Notes: a model not told the origin generated them from the sequence alone. Shown: positions 7,401-18,260, counted from the stretch's first letter. The stretch: 20,736 nucleotides of DNA from Arsenophonus sp052174455 (GCA_052174455.1 JBQMRP010000051.1:1-20736), one strand, 5' to 3'. A program made the numbers and translations.

Positions 7401-8794
7401 ATATTCATTTTTAACGTTATCATTTCAGGATCATTTTACTAAATAAGCTAATGTTTTTGTCAATCTGATCATGTTTTACGGTAGATCAAATTTTATGCGC
7501 AGAGGTTTTAAATAAAAATCTGTATTGTTCCGACTTTTTAAATTATTAAAAAGCAAGGTGAGAGGATCGTTTTGTTTGTCTTTAATTATTAATGAATAAT
7601 AAAATTTATATTTGTAAACCACAAAAGCTATTATTTTGAGAAATTTTATTTAACTAATTGTTTTATATGTTATTTATTTTATTGTATTTAAAATTTCTAT
7701 TCTGTTTAAAGTGCTCATACTTAATTTTTAATTAGAGGAATGGTAGAAAAACGAGAATAGAAAATATATTTAAAGTATAGCACTTAGTGATGTAAATACG
7801 GTGTTAAACCATTATTCAAACAATCTAAACATGATGATAGATGTTTTCTAAACTTCAAGTATTGAATAATCGTGGTTAGGATAAAACTCAAAGTCGTTTA
7901 TTCCTATTCCTAAATATCGATATTTTAAATGTTTCTTCATTTTTTTACTATTTTTGCAAGACTAGCTCACTAGAATATTGATATCCAATTGAATATTTAG
8001 AACACCAATATCTCTTCTTGAATTCAGGGGATCATACTGTATCCAATTCCGTACGCGAAGAGCAAATGCATTATCAATTTAATCTTATCGTCTTCTAAGA
8101 TGTAAAAAATTGCATTGATACGATCCCTCAACTGAATATATTCTTTGAATATGCCAATTTATTAAACACTACTGAGTAGTGGAGTACCGTTTAGTATTAA
8201 TTTTAGTTATTAAAACAACATTCGTAATATTTATAAGCCATTCAAGCCTTTCATGTAATGGAGATTAAATAATTCAAGAGTATTTCTTGATTTACGATTA
8301 GCTCATTTTAAATTGACTTAATTAACTGTTTTTTTAATTCCTCCATGTCCAGTCAGTAGGTAAAACTTATGTTAAACTTAATTCTAAGGGTCTTTTTACT
8401 CTAAAAAGAATTGTTATATCTCTCAAACCTCAAGCTATTTTAATGTTTATGCCCATATAAATACTAACTTTCTTATATTTAAGAAATATTTCTATTCGTA
8501 GTTAAATATCATAAAATAGTAAAATAATTAGTGGTTATAATGAGATTAAAATATAAAATTAGGAAAAACGCAGAGATTTTGTATTATCGTAAGTAAAACT
8601 AACCCAAGATATTGATTTTGCTAAGCAAGAAAATAATCTTTATCGAAAGCGATATGATCTAATGAATTTATTCTATTTTTTTTAGAATTACCTTGTAATT
8701 CTTAATAGTTATTAAAAGGCACTTCTTCAAACGGTAAGCCAAAATAACCAATAAAAGTAAATTATTTCTTAGGAATGTAGTATTAGTGACTTAG
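7401..8794. other. long stretch without a supported gene
   Basis: Very A+T-rich, stops in every frame. Plus-strand runs such as SVREEQMHYQFNLIVF with CIDTIPQLNIFFEYANLLN (about 8035-8175) and GKTYVKLNSKGLFTLKR with IVISLKPQAILMFM (about 8358-8450) look protein-like and may be the upstream part of the pseudogene at 8795-9550. They match no family I know. No RNA gene or terminator was seen. Confidence 0.35.
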
Positions 8795-9550
8795 AGTCCT
8801 AGGACTATTGGTCCTATCTCTTTTGCTGAGTATAAGCAGGCAAAAAAATTAATTAAATATATTAATGTTTATAATCCTTTCGATCCAAAAGATGTTTTCG
8901 ATAAAACTTCTTAACTATACTTTCTAATGAAAATATCGAGAAAAGTCGTAATGCCATTAATGGAAAGTAATACAAGTAAACGCAACGTGCTATAGTTCTA
9001 CATGGACGGTTGTATATTAACGGTTAGGAAATACTTACAGTATTCTTGGTTTCTATTAATATTAGATATACCATTAATTATCCATGAACATTCTATTTTT
9101 CATGAGTGAACAGCACTGGCGCATTGGTTTTTGTTGTCCATGATGTTACTGAATCTGAGTACAAGGTACTAGAATCACGAATTAAGCAGGAGTTAATAGA
9201 TTGTTTCAAATTGCTTAGTGAATTAGTAATTAACTAAAACAGCTCAGCCTATGAGCCTTCGTATATGGTTTATGCCTTATTAAGAAGCTAAGTAAGAAAG
9301 TCTTGAATGCACTATAGTTAATGTTGATACGCTTTTAGACTTAGATAATACTCTGTTATTGAGCAGAGTGATGCTTCCTAATATCGATAATAACAATTTA
9401 ACTCGCTTAGTCGATTTGCAAATATTAATGAGCATTCTTTTTAAGATTTACGTTCCGCTATGTTCCTGTCCACTTGTATTGGTAATGCAGATCCACAACA
9501 AGCAATAAAAACAATGTGTTGGCAGAAACAGGTTATTATCTTACAGGATT
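8795..9550 (+). pseudogene. unrecognised multi-frame pseudogene
   Basis: Several good protein-like runs lie on the plus strand in changing frames: GPISFAEYKQAKKLIKYINV with YNPFDPKDVFDKTS (8795-8914); LSNENIEKSRNAINGK; STGALVFVVHDVTESEYKVL with ESRIKQELIDCFKLLSELV (9106-9237); NSSAYEPSYMVYALLRS (to 9291, same frame after one TAA); VNVDTLLDLDNTLLLSRVML and NIDNNNLTRLVDLQ; and in another frame RSAMFLSTCIGNADPQQAIK. Together they would make a protein of at least 230 residues. I do not recognise it. A gene of a dead transfer or secretion system is a guess only. Confidence 0.45.
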
Positions 9551-9784
9551 TATTGAGACGAAATTTAAAGACTTAATAAAATTGATGTGATTAAAGTTGT
9601 CTAACAAAAGAGACGAAAGTGAACGTAGCACGCTAGGCATGAATGGCGCAGCTATACTTCTTCGAATATGTTCATTAACTGAGTGTTGTTTTATACTCTG
9701 CGGTATGTTGATTTTTAGATACGTTAGCAACGATTGTTTTTTTGTTCATAGAAATTTTTAGCTACGTCTGTATTGTAATTGTTA

Positions 9785-10745
9785 TAGATTAACAATTTAC
9801 TTTCCAGGGCAGATAATTTGCTTAACTAAGACTATTCACCATGAAATCTACTTTGTCTGATTTTAATAAGCTGATATAATTGTTCACAGTTTGAATGTAG
9901 AATTCATTTTACCAATAAATCTCTGATTACCAACATTATTAGGCATTGGTAATTAATTTCATACTCACTAGTAAAGGAATTTATTACCATTTAGCTCCAA
10001 TCTGAGTTAAGAATGGATCTTTTATTTATGATAAACTCAAGAAAACGTCTAACCAGAACACTCTACATTAAACTCTTCAAGAATCTGATTGGTCACATGA
10101 TTTTCTTGATCTTTGGCGATTAAGATTGTAATTCATTCTTTCTTTTTATCTCCTCTTCTCCTGTGTTTTCTAGTTTTCCTATGTGGGAAATAATATTTTT
10201 CTTTAAAGGGTTAGGGAAAAATATTTCGTAGACTTAAACAATACCACTTAGTTGCTTATGTTAGCTTTCGCCGCTTAAGGAAAGAAGCGGTAACGTTATA
10301 TAAAGGCTGTTTTCAAATGAAAATGTATTTATTTCTCTTACTCCTGTAAAGTTAAACTATTCAACATATATCACAGATAAATAAATTATTTTACCCTTGT
10401 GATGTAGTTTTGCCAGCAGACCCTTCTAGTAAGATTGTTAATTTTTTTTCTGTGATCGGAGATTTTATAACAATATCGCTGAAAAATAATGAATTTACCA
10501 TAGTGGATAACATGTTCACTGTGACAATATGAGCATGATAAAGTGAAATAAGTTGCTTCAATGCATATATCGACATCATCCGACAGATTGTTACCAAGTC
10601 AATTAATGAGATGCGATTTATATTGGCAATGAGTAAGTAAAGAATCTCTTTGATCTGTATGAGTTTTTACTTTTTTATGATTTTTTCTGCAAAAAGTTTT
10701 TATTAACAGTATAAGAGATTTCTACCAAAAATCTTTTCTAATATA
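9785..10745 (-). pseudogene. IS1595-family transposase remnant, inverted copy 3
   Basis: This is the best-preserved IS1595 N-terminus in the window. The minus strand reads CSYCHSEHVIHYGK (about 10498-10535), the zinc-ribbon 'CPhC.s..v...G', then QRYCYK and INNLTR, matching 'QRYrCk.C.k.FN.LTgTpL'. It aligns with 12297-13325 (e.g. TTAACAATCTTACT, CTGCATCACAAGG-like). Next come the FRWR region (about 10300), the catalytic-acid region (about 10200-10240), ILEEFN (about 10060-10085) and the C-terminal VNNYIS..K block (about 9880-9900). Frameshifts and stops are scattered through it. The open frame at 10391-10597 is an out-of-frame reading of this region. Confidence 0.8.
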
Positions 10746-10957
10746 GCCTTTTACTACTGGAGAAAGTTAATAACATTCAAACCTTATATGGTTATATCAG
10801 AAAAATTAAATAAGTTGTTCACTGATAGTGAATAGGATACTGCTTTTAGCATTCTAGAGGTTAAGTTTTAAAGAAATTATGAAACGAGTAAATATCGGAA
10901 TGAAAATGGTAAGGAATTACTTAAATATTATTTATGAAAAATCTAGGAGAATTTTGT

Positions 10958-12060
10958 ATGTCAATTAAGGGATTTTTTCAAATAAAAGTTTTTAATCGGC
11001 TATATTCCTATGAGCTTACTTCTTAGTTCTTATGTTAAGGTTGATTGCTTTCCTTAAGGTGTAGTATGAAATATTTCAAAGCAACTTTTATCATTAATGT
11101 TAACCACGAAGGGTAAGCCTATTTTTCATCTCTACCTTAAGTCTAAAATGAAATACTAATAAAAAATTTTTTCTTAACATTTCTTTGAAACGGAAATGTG
11201 TAAATTGCTGTTTTTACAAATCTTCCTTTATTAGAAGAAATTACAGTTGAAAACTATATCACTAATACTATAAAACAGACGAATATTACATAAGAACAGG
11301 AAATAGAGTAGTTTTGCGATTTTTTAACAATTTTTGTATTAAGCAAGAATACGACAAAGGTGAGATAAGAAACGCTGATGGATTACTAGTAAATCTATTA
11401 GATTAGTCTGAGCTTTTTGAGGAATATACCCCAACTCATGACGCGGTGATGGTTTGCAACCTCGAAAATTACAGTGAGCGAAAAGCGATTTCACTTAATG
11501 AAATTCAAGAAATAGTAGTTAACCATTTTAAATGTGAAAAATTAGTTATTAACTTAATCAACTGAGTTATCCACTGAATCTGTTATTATTCCTGTGGAAA
11601 ACATGGTTGAATGGAAAAGCGAGTCAGATATTACTCTTGAAGAGATGGTTAATAATTGTATAGAAGAAAAAGATTTAAGTGATTTTTTCATTAGAATAGC
11701 CACGATAATTCTATTTTCTCTGCTTTCCAAGCAGTTAACGGAAAAATCATAAGTACTGAAAGTGATTATCATACTTGAAATATTAAACAGCTTTGTTGAT
11801 GTCTTAAAACCCACAGAAAGCTTGATAATTCACATTCTGTTAAATGCAGCTAATCATGCTGCAAAAGAGTATTCGAAGTATACTAAATCAAGTTGGTTAA
11901 ACGGGGGAGGATTGTGGGCGTTTAAGTGCAATAAAAGGTTTCTTGTCAAAACAAAAAAATCGTGGCTTTTTTGATTGGCGAGAGTGTTTACAGTGCTATT
12001 TTTGATTCGGAGATTTTTTCCACTGAAACATATTTCTTCACTTAAATTGGATTTGTGTAC
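10958..12060 (+). pseudogene. unrecognised pseudogene with intact ribosome binding site
   Basis: AGGAG (10945-10949) lies eight bases before ATG at 10958, which starts MSIKGFFQIKVFNRLYSYEL and soon stops. Downstream runs continue on the plus strand: NLPLLEEITVENYITNTIKQ (about 11225-11280); KQEYDKGEIRNADGLLVNLL then, after one TAG, SELFEEYTPTHDAVMVCNLE and NYSERKAISLNEIQEIVV (about 11340-11560). A frame from 11559 to 11974 has a single TAA: STESVIIPVENMVEWKSESD, ITLEEMVNNCIEEKDLSDFF, LEILNSFVDVLKPTESLIIH. The minus-strand frames at 11554-11814 and 11854-12063 are shadows. It would encode roughly 340 residues. Family unknown; decay is mild enough that an alignment search should place it. Confidence 0.55.
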
Positions 12061-12296
12061 CAAAGATGGAAAGAAGGTGTTATCAGATTTAAATTCAAAA
12101 ACTTAACATTAGTTAGATTGATACTGAAAAATAAGAATACAAAACCATAAAATCAATACGCGATTCATCGTTGACTTATCTAACACACTAGTTTTAGAGC
12201 TGATCAAAACGATGAAGTAAAATCTTCAATTTTATATCGAACAGGAATGGATGTTTTTAAACATTCAGCATGATTGCTTGGTAATTTACGGATATT
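12061..12296 (+). other. coding debris, possibly the next gene or a tail of the previous one
   Basis: Plus-strand fragments such as YQRWKEGVIRFKFKNLTLVR and DQNDEVKSSILYRTGMDVFK continue up to the edge of the IS1595 copy. No start or ribosome binding site is evident. Confidence 0.3.
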
Positions 12297-13325
12297 TTAG
12301 CAAAAGGTTGTTGGTAGAGAAATCTTCTTATACTATTATGAAGGATTTTAGCTATAGCGGTTACCATGAAAAAGTAAATAATCATAAAGATCAAAGAGAC
12401 TCTTTGCTTAATCTCTGCTAACATAAAGCTGTGTTTTATTAGTTTGCTCGGTGATAATAATCTATTGGATTATGTGGCTTAATACATTGAAGTTACTCAT
12501 TCTATTTTATCTTACCCATACTATATCATACTGAATATCTTATCCACTAGGGGAAAGATATCCACTCATTAGGGTTGCAGGGATATCATTATAAAATCCC
12601 CAAATTCCAGGAAAATATTTAACAATCTTACTGGAAGTTCTCTGATAAAACTGCATCACAAGGATAAATGCTTTACTTATTTGCGATGTATATCGAATAT
12701 CTTGATTTTACGAGAGTCAGAAAAACAAACAGATGTTAATTTTAAAATAGCGTTTAGATTGGTGTCCCTGCTTTCTTGCTTCAGTAGCAACAGTCAACTT
12801 AAGTGCACTAAGTGGTATTATTGAAGTTGACGAAATATTTTTTTAAATTCTTTAAATAGAAGTATTAAATTCCACATAGGAAAGCTAGAAAATGCGAGGG
12901 AGGAGGAGATAAAAATAAAGAATAAATTGCGGTTTTAATCGTCCTAGATCAACAGTGTGTCATCTAAGCGATGAAATTCTTGAAGAGTTTAATGCAAAGT
13001 GCATTAGTCATTTTCTTGATCCGATCATCAATAAAAGTCCATCCTTTGTTCTGATGGAGATAAATAACACGAAACCTTTGCTAGCTAGTATGAAATTAGT
13101 CATCATCGCCTAATAAGGTTGGATAATCAGATAGTTATTAGTAAGGAATTTTACATACAATATGTGAACAGTTATATCAGCCGATTAAAGTGATGGCTAA
13201 GTAGATTCTATGGTGTAGAGTCGTTTTATTTACAGAATTATCTGGCTTGCTGAAGATTATTTAAAATCACAATAATTTCATGTAGACGTAGCATAACCTA
13301 TAAATTTCTTAGCAAGAAAAAGCTA
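12297..13325 (+). pseudogene. IS1595-family transposase remnant, copy 4
   Basis: The longest IS1595 copy. It aligns with the inverted copy at 9785-10745 from about 12297 (ATCAAAGAGACTCTTTGC against ATCAAAGAGATTCTTTAC). In translation: KSPNSRKIFNNLTGSSLIKL (about 12594-12653), matching the end of the zinc ribbon and 'F..LTGTPL..L'; an FRWR-like block (about 12750); a catalytic-acid block IIEVDEIFF-like (about 12820-12840); ILEEFNAKCISHFLDPIINK (about 12976-13035); and SYISRLK...RFHGV (13170-13225). Several stops. It separates the pseudogenes at 10958-12060 and 13337-14465. Confidence 0.8.
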
Positions 13326-13336
13326 ATAGCTTTTCC

Positions 13337-13658
13337 AATATAATAAAATAATTACGACATCACTAAATATAATCGACTAGAAACCAGCACGATTACCTTA
13401 ATCTACATTATAGTCTTAGAAAGAAAAAATTGTCTTCAGTTCTCAACTTATCGCGACGATACAACACTGATTTTTCCTGTACAGATAAAAACTGAACTAT
13501 CACCAATCATTGCCATAGAGTTCGATTTAAATCTGCAAAATCATTCAGGAACAGGTATTGTTCTATCAAGGGTAGAAAACCATTGTTCCGATAGTTCCAT
13601 AGATTATTTTATGCCCATGTTACTTCGCTTACTCAAAACGATTTCTTACAGTAAGTAG
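13337..13658 (+). pseudogene. unrecognised open segment of about 105 codons
   Basis: One frame is open without a stop from about 13337 to TAG at 13656-13658 but has no ATG near its beginning, so it is probably the truncated remainder of a longer gene cut by the IS1595 copy upstream. It includes YNRLETSTITLIYIIVLERK, TYRDDTTLIFPVQIKTELSP, IIAIEFDLNLQNHSGTGIVL and SSIDYFMPMLLRLLKTIS. The alternating polar and hydrophobic residues suggest a beta-rich protein. No family recognised. It is one of the longest open frames outside repA. Confidence 0.5.
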
Positions 13659-14003
13659 TGTTACGAATAGCGATGATAAAATAGTTGCCGATACACTTAA
13701 AGTCATTAAAGCCGCTTTATAACTTAGTAAAAGAAGTAAAAACTCATTGAAATTCTGGATAGGAAACGACAATTGATAGTTTAATGAAAAAAAAGAGTTA
13801 ATTTTAGAGATGAAAATTTATAAAATCAAATGGGTTGATATCACAGAAAAAACATCCTCAATATCAAGGTATCCAATAAACTTTTAAATGTAGCAATAAC
13901 GGTTAGAAATATTGGACAAAGCTATAAAATCTTCATTAATTCTCGCATTTTTAATTTTAAAAAAAAGATAGTTTTTTATTAGCTTATTCAGTGGAGGGTA
14001 AAA
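13659..14003 (+). other. coding debris between two pseudogenes
   Basis: Plus-strand runs such as NSDDKIVADTLKVIKAAL, with LSKRSKNSLKFWIGND after one stop (about 13666-13775), and NIKVSNKLLNVAITVRNIGQ (about 13858-13920) suggest that coding sequence once filled this gap. The ribosome binding site of the next gene lies at its end. Confidence 0.35.
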
Positions 14004-14465
14004 ATGAAGTCTGCTAGTAAGCAACAGGATATTAAAATAAATTACAAATTTAGTACAAACACCGCAAGTTTTTACTGTATCAATAATGCTCGATAACTAC
14101 AGAAAGGCGGTCACACTGCCTGATAATTTAATTGAATTGGATAAAGCAATATTTCAAAGCTCTGTTCAATACTAACCAGGAAAATGCAGAGATACCTGTT
14201 AAAAACTACTCAACTGCATTGATAGATATTTCACCAACTATCCAAAAATAGGTGGATAGTTAATGCAGAATCAATAAGGCTACGAAAGATGGATTAGGCA
14301 AAAATAATCATTGCGTTTATTAAGAATACTGTTGATTTGGAAATGATAACTGAAGAGGATAAGGAAGAACCATCGTTTGGAAGAAATATCGGATACGACT
14401 TAATCATCTCCGATATCTCAACTACCCTGGACATTGACTTGCCTAAGAAACCAGATCTACAGTAG
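14004..14465 (+). pseudogene. unrecognised gene of about 150 codons with strong ribosome binding site, frameshifted
   Basis: GGAGGG (13993-13998) stands five bases before ATG 14004, which starts MKSASKQQDIKINYKFST. After a frameshift the reading continues as QTPQVFTVSIMLDNYRKAVT with LPDNLIELDKAIFQSSVQ, then in another frame QENAEIPVKNYSTALIDISP, and finally IIAFIKNTVDLEMITEEDKE through FGRNIGYDLIISDISTTLDI and DLPKKPDLQ to TAG at 14463-14465. The minus-strand frame at 14294-14512 is the shadow of this last part. Total length 462 nt. Family not recognised. Confidence 0.5.
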
Positions 14466-14641
14466 CGTTTATTTATTTCGTTGTGATAAACATTACTGAT
14501 TATCGTCCACATCAGATTGCGTGATCTTTTCGTCTATCTAGACGGTTTTATTATAACGAAATGCGGCTAATTTGATAAAAATATACGAATTAGTATTCTG
14601 CTAAATACTTCCTAAAAAGGCTATTAAACGCTTTCTTCTTA

Positions 14642-14815
14642 TCAGTAATCCACACTTTCCTTTACCTCTTGGTACATTTCCTGCTGGATGCTAACTTTCA
14701 TTGGGAATAACTTACCATCAGGAAAAATAAGCTTAAAATATACTAATTTATGAAATACGTAATCTAACGGAAATCGCTTTTTAGGCGGTATTGAGGTTTT
14801 TAAGTGTTTTAACCT
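14642..14815 (-). pseudogene. short C-terminal coding fragment, unrecognised
   Basis: A minus-strand frame without ATG at its start is open for about 57 codons and ends in TGA: HLKTSIPPKKRFPLDYVFHK, LVYFKLIFPDGKLFPMKVSI, QQEMYQEVKESVDY. The composition is protein-like and the adjacent Rpn remnant lies on the same strand. I do not recognise it. The plus-strand frame at 14791-14976 is mostly opposite this and has no ribosome binding site. Confidence 0.35.
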
Positions 14816-15069
14816 TTACGACCTGTTTAAATTTAGTAACTAATTTCTTGGGCTGCTGTTTTGTTACTTTGAATGATGTGTTTTTACTTATTTTTTTACG
14901 TAGCACTCACCCAGATATTTATGGTATAGGCTTATTTAGATATGCACTTTCTATGAAGCCTTCCTATGGAATTTAGGCTTAATTTTTTGTTTTATCATCT
15001 TTAATCTTTAATTTTTAAACAGGTTAGTTATTTTAGTAACAGTGAGGACTAGTTGACAGTTTTAGTATA

Positions 15070-15915
15070 TGTTTTCAACACCTTCTTTAGGGATTTAGGT
15101 CCTATTTTTATGGATTCTTGTTTTTCCTTTAATTTTTTCCTTGTTATATGTCTTGTTTAATACCTTTGCGTATACTTGATTAATATTTATGAATACCCTT
15201 TATATTTTTTGATTATTTCACTATCTCAGTGATGAATTACTCAGTTTTTTGCATCCCTTTCTGAAAGAAATAGTTAAATATGGTTATAACCTGATTATTT
15301 GTATAATTATTATACGCCAATAGTTTTTAATAATGCTATCGAGCAACTCAATCATATCCAATCTGAAAATATATTTCTATATTAATGTTAATAACACCTT
15401 CGTCTACGCTGCATAATCTTACCGTCCTCAAATGTTATCATATCAATAAGCTTAAACGATTTTATATAGATATTTCAGCTGTTATTCATATCACTAAAAT
15501 AATCGAGCCAGTTTGTGCTGTAAAGGTTATGGCTTTGTTTCCCATAATAAAAGAGGATAGGAAAAACCACCAGTAATTTTTGTATCCCGCGTTCTAAATG
15601 CTTTTGTATAAAAGCAATGCTATATAACGCATGAGAGTTACCGTGCTATCAAGCTTATCATGGTTTGACTGATACTTTATTAACAGTAGATAATTCTTCT
15701 CTTCTTCGGTATTCTCTGAATAGAGAATATCATTTTGATAGTTTTATCTTGCTATTGAGAAATAAGGTGAATTTTACTTTCAGGCTATAAAAGTCACACA
15801 GTGCCTTAATATGATTAGGAAGCTAGATATCAAATAAATTTTTAACCATCTCTTTTTCAATTAAAAACTACCTAAATATCGAATCATACGGTGTTGTGGT
15901 GAATTTTTTAGTCAT
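15070..15915 (-). pseudogene. Rpn/YhgA-family nuclease (Transposase_31 type) pseudogene
   Basis: Minus-strand blocks follow the Rpn (recombination-promoting nuclease, PD-(D/E)XK fold) order. From the ATG at 15915: TKKFTTTPYDSIFR, fitting 'tpHDavFKqfL'; EKEMVKNLFDI then LPNHIKALCDF (about 15795-15825), fitting 'hLP..i..lcDl.sL'; DILYS then LLLIKYQSNHDKLDS (about 15665-15700), fitting the catalytic 'vLIEHQS.pdk.m..R'; LFYYGKQ with STNWLDYFSDM (about 15490-15545), fitting 'P.vlYhG...p...l.w.d.F'; FEDGKIMQRRR (about 15400-15430); and YFFQKGMQ with NKTYNKEK toward the C-terminus. In the core, E of the 'IEHQS' motif reads K here, which may itself be inactivating. Several frameshifts and stops. The plus-strand frame at 15385-15576 is a shadow. 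Confidence 0.8.
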
Positions 15916-15994
15916 TCGATTTATTTAGAAGTATTTTTATTTTAATAACTCGGACCAAATTGGTATTTGATACTTTTTTTTAAATCATACCTAA

Positions 15995-16027
15995 CTCTTC
16001 ATCTCTTCATCTCTTTATCTCTTTCTC
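15995..16027. repeat. 8-bp tandem microsatellite (TTCATCTC)n
   Basis: Two exact TTCATCTC units are followed by TTTATCTC and a partial TTTCTC. It lies about 80 bp upstream of the start of the Rpn pseudogene on its own strand. Probably replication slippage in neutral DNA. Confidence 0.7.
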
Positions 16028-16889
16028 AGATTCAAAAACCATGTATTATTTTACGATTTGGAAGTCACCAAACATCGACTATACTGTTTACCAGTCTTGC
16101 AATCCAGATTTCAGTATTTTTTTTAGGGTAGAGATAACCACTTTCTTGTATCATAGTTTTTATCATCAGATAACTTGGCGGACAATTGAGTATAATGCTT
16201 AACGATTTTAATAAGACTTTTTTATAAGTAACATCGTCGATGATAATTAATGTTGCTTTCATAGTTTTAGATTAATTAAAAGGTTGCTTGTCTGTGGACA
16301 AGACGCTACCATTGGTTCCGACTTTTGACGTAATTTTTCATTACGCTCACATATTATGTTCCTCAATGATAGTCGTTTAAATGAAACAGAAGCCTTTAAG
16401 TGTTTTTCTGTTGAATTAGCTTTTAAACTCACATTATCTCAAATATAGAAATAGTTCAGAGGCACAAAGAAGCTCTCTATCAAGTTAATAAATCACTGTT
16501 TTTAGTGTCATCCTGTCAAGTTACTTTTCCAATGCACTTATTTAGTCTTTTGTGCTTTTCACCAGATTCAGTATCTGTTCCAGATTTGAACAAGAGATAT
16601 TACTTCTATTTAAAATTCTCTATTTTTTTTTAATTTTATTGCTGTTTTATCTCTATGCGAAGCTCACTGTACTTTTCTGTGTCATTGGGAATATGTTGAA
16701 AGTAATTTACCTCGCTCATCATCCCAATGTTGAAATTTATCGGATTTATAAACCACATCAATAAAAATATTGCAGACCCGTCAATGGTTGACTGGCACAT
16801 TTCATGATTATATCAACCATTGGCATGTAGACAGATTTCTTGCCCTTTAACAGCAAGACTTGCCTCGCTCATCTGCATTAGTCCATCTT
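16028..16889. other. no clearly supported gene
   Basis: A minus-strand frame of 65 codons (16065-16262) starts MKATLIIIDDVTYKKVLLKS; it is unrecognised, has no clear ribosome binding site and may be chance. Further minus-strand pieces (NIGMMSEVNYFQHIPNDTEK, about 16660-16735; MPMVDIIMKCASQPLTGLQY, about 16765-16826) suggest old coding DNA on that strand. The plus-strand frame at 16552-16764 is hydrophobic and lies opposite them. A perfect inverted repeat lies at 16782-16822. Confidence 0.3.
16782..16822. repeat. perfect 10-bp inverted repeat
   Basis: CAATGGTTGA (16782-16791) and TCAACCATTG (16813-16822) are exact reverse complements separated by 21 bases. It lies 70-110 bp outside the left edge of IS256 copy 2. 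It could be an operator-like dyad, an IS end or chance. Confidence 0.5.
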
Positions 16890-18260
16890 TAGCACAGAAA
16901 TATTAAGCCATAGTAAATCTGGTATATGACGGCAGGCTTACGCTTTGACTAGATGTTTCAAAATCTGTTCTCCATTCTTAAATTAGATGTTGTTTACCAT
17001 CAGAGTCATAGCAGGCTAAGCTCGGTTAACTAGTTCTAGTTTTCTTAGTAGATAGGAGTAGCTTAAATAGTATTGCAAGGATTATATTCCTAGAATAATA
17101 ATCCTCCGCACTTCAGTTTCATATCTTCACTGTTACAAAACTCGATTCAATTGGATTCGTCATTCGTATTGATGCCCCAGTGCACTGACGGGAAGCTATA
17201 GAATGGCAGCTATTCTTTTTCGATCTTTCTCCAACATTCTCATCGCTTCAGTGTATGCTGAAAACTTTGCCAACAAAACATTAAAAACTTTATTAGCGAC
17301 ATCACAGCTCTCTGCTAGCCAGAGGGGGCTCGCTTCCCCCCCGCACACAGTTCTCCACTTTAACTTTTACTGTTGCATGCCTTTTGAAGATGAAGGTAAC
17401 ATGTTAGCTTTTTATTTTGTATACCTAACAACATTGATGCTGCGCGCCTAGGAATATTTTGCCATTACATTTCAAAAAACAAGCACCGGTACACCCCGTA
17501 CGAAGTCTATGAAAAACGGTTAAGCTCCGCGCTTGGGACTCATTAACAAGTTCGGCCGGTTTATTTCTAACTCTCAATAAACATTTTCGACCGAAACGAG
17601 CTCCTTACAGCCATGTAGTGCCGTCGATAATCAGCAGCATGGCAAAGGTGATCAGTTTGCCTAACAGAATGGTATATGTTATCGGCCAAGAAATAAATAT
17701 AACGTGAATCGTTTAAATCATGCAGTTACCAGTTACCCATTGCTATTTTAGTTTGATTATACCTTTCTTAGAGAGAGTATGTGCTTTCAGTGAAAAGCAA
17801 CTCCACACAGGGTTTCGTAAAAATCACTGAATGAGGGAATTGCAGACATAGTAGTAACTCTTTAGCATTTTTGCACGCTTCAAATAAGACGTTACAATAA
17901 GCTCTTGAAACATATTCTGTTACCACTGCGATCAATCTCCGATATTAGGTTTAATATCATCTTGTATGATCGCTGTAGCATATAATCGTTACGGATGACG
18001 GGTTAATTGCCTATCGATAAGGCAGAATTCAGTATATTGTTGCAACCGTGGCTTCAAATTTAACTAAGCCTCAACAACGGTGCTATTAGCTACATGGTAC
18101 CATTACAGATTAGTTCATGGAATGGATTAAAGGGTAATATCTGGTTTCACAGATACCTTTAGGCTAGATTTTCATGGTATGTCATTTCTCTATTTTTGAA
18201 ATCATTCACGAAATCAATTAACAAGTGGGGTTTTACCGCTGCCATCTCCGAATCTCCATG
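16890..18260 (-). pseudogene. IS256-family transposase remnant, copy 2
   Basis: This copy aligns with 5955-7400 over its whole length. It supplies the clearest IS256 signature: on the minus strand RMTNPIESSFVTVKI (about 17121-17166), matching 'iRTTNPIEStFATVRlR'. Before it stands AESCDVANKVFNVLLAKFSA with YTEAMRMLEKDRKR (about 17210-17320), matching 'AEt..DAekAFd.f...Y..ky.KA.ecL.KDr'. The N-terminal end is LLIDFVNDFKNREMTYHEN near 18175-18230. Other blocks are SYLKRAK, YIYFLADNIYH and LLIIDGT, each in its own frame. A G5/C7 hairpin (17324-17342) has no counterpart in copy 1. Family assignment is firm; the element is dead. Confidence 0.85.
17324..17342. repeat. GC hairpin inside IS256 copy 2
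   Basis: GGGGG CTCGCTT CCCCCCC forms a strong short hairpin with homopolymer arms, absent at the matching place in copy 1 (about 6420). Homopolymer growth in a dead element or an assembly artefact are both possible. Confidence 0.5.

Noticed and set aside
11554..12063. Minus-strand frames of 86 and 69 codons
   Set aside because: They are opposite a more convincing plus-strand reading with a single in-frame stop (11559-11974).
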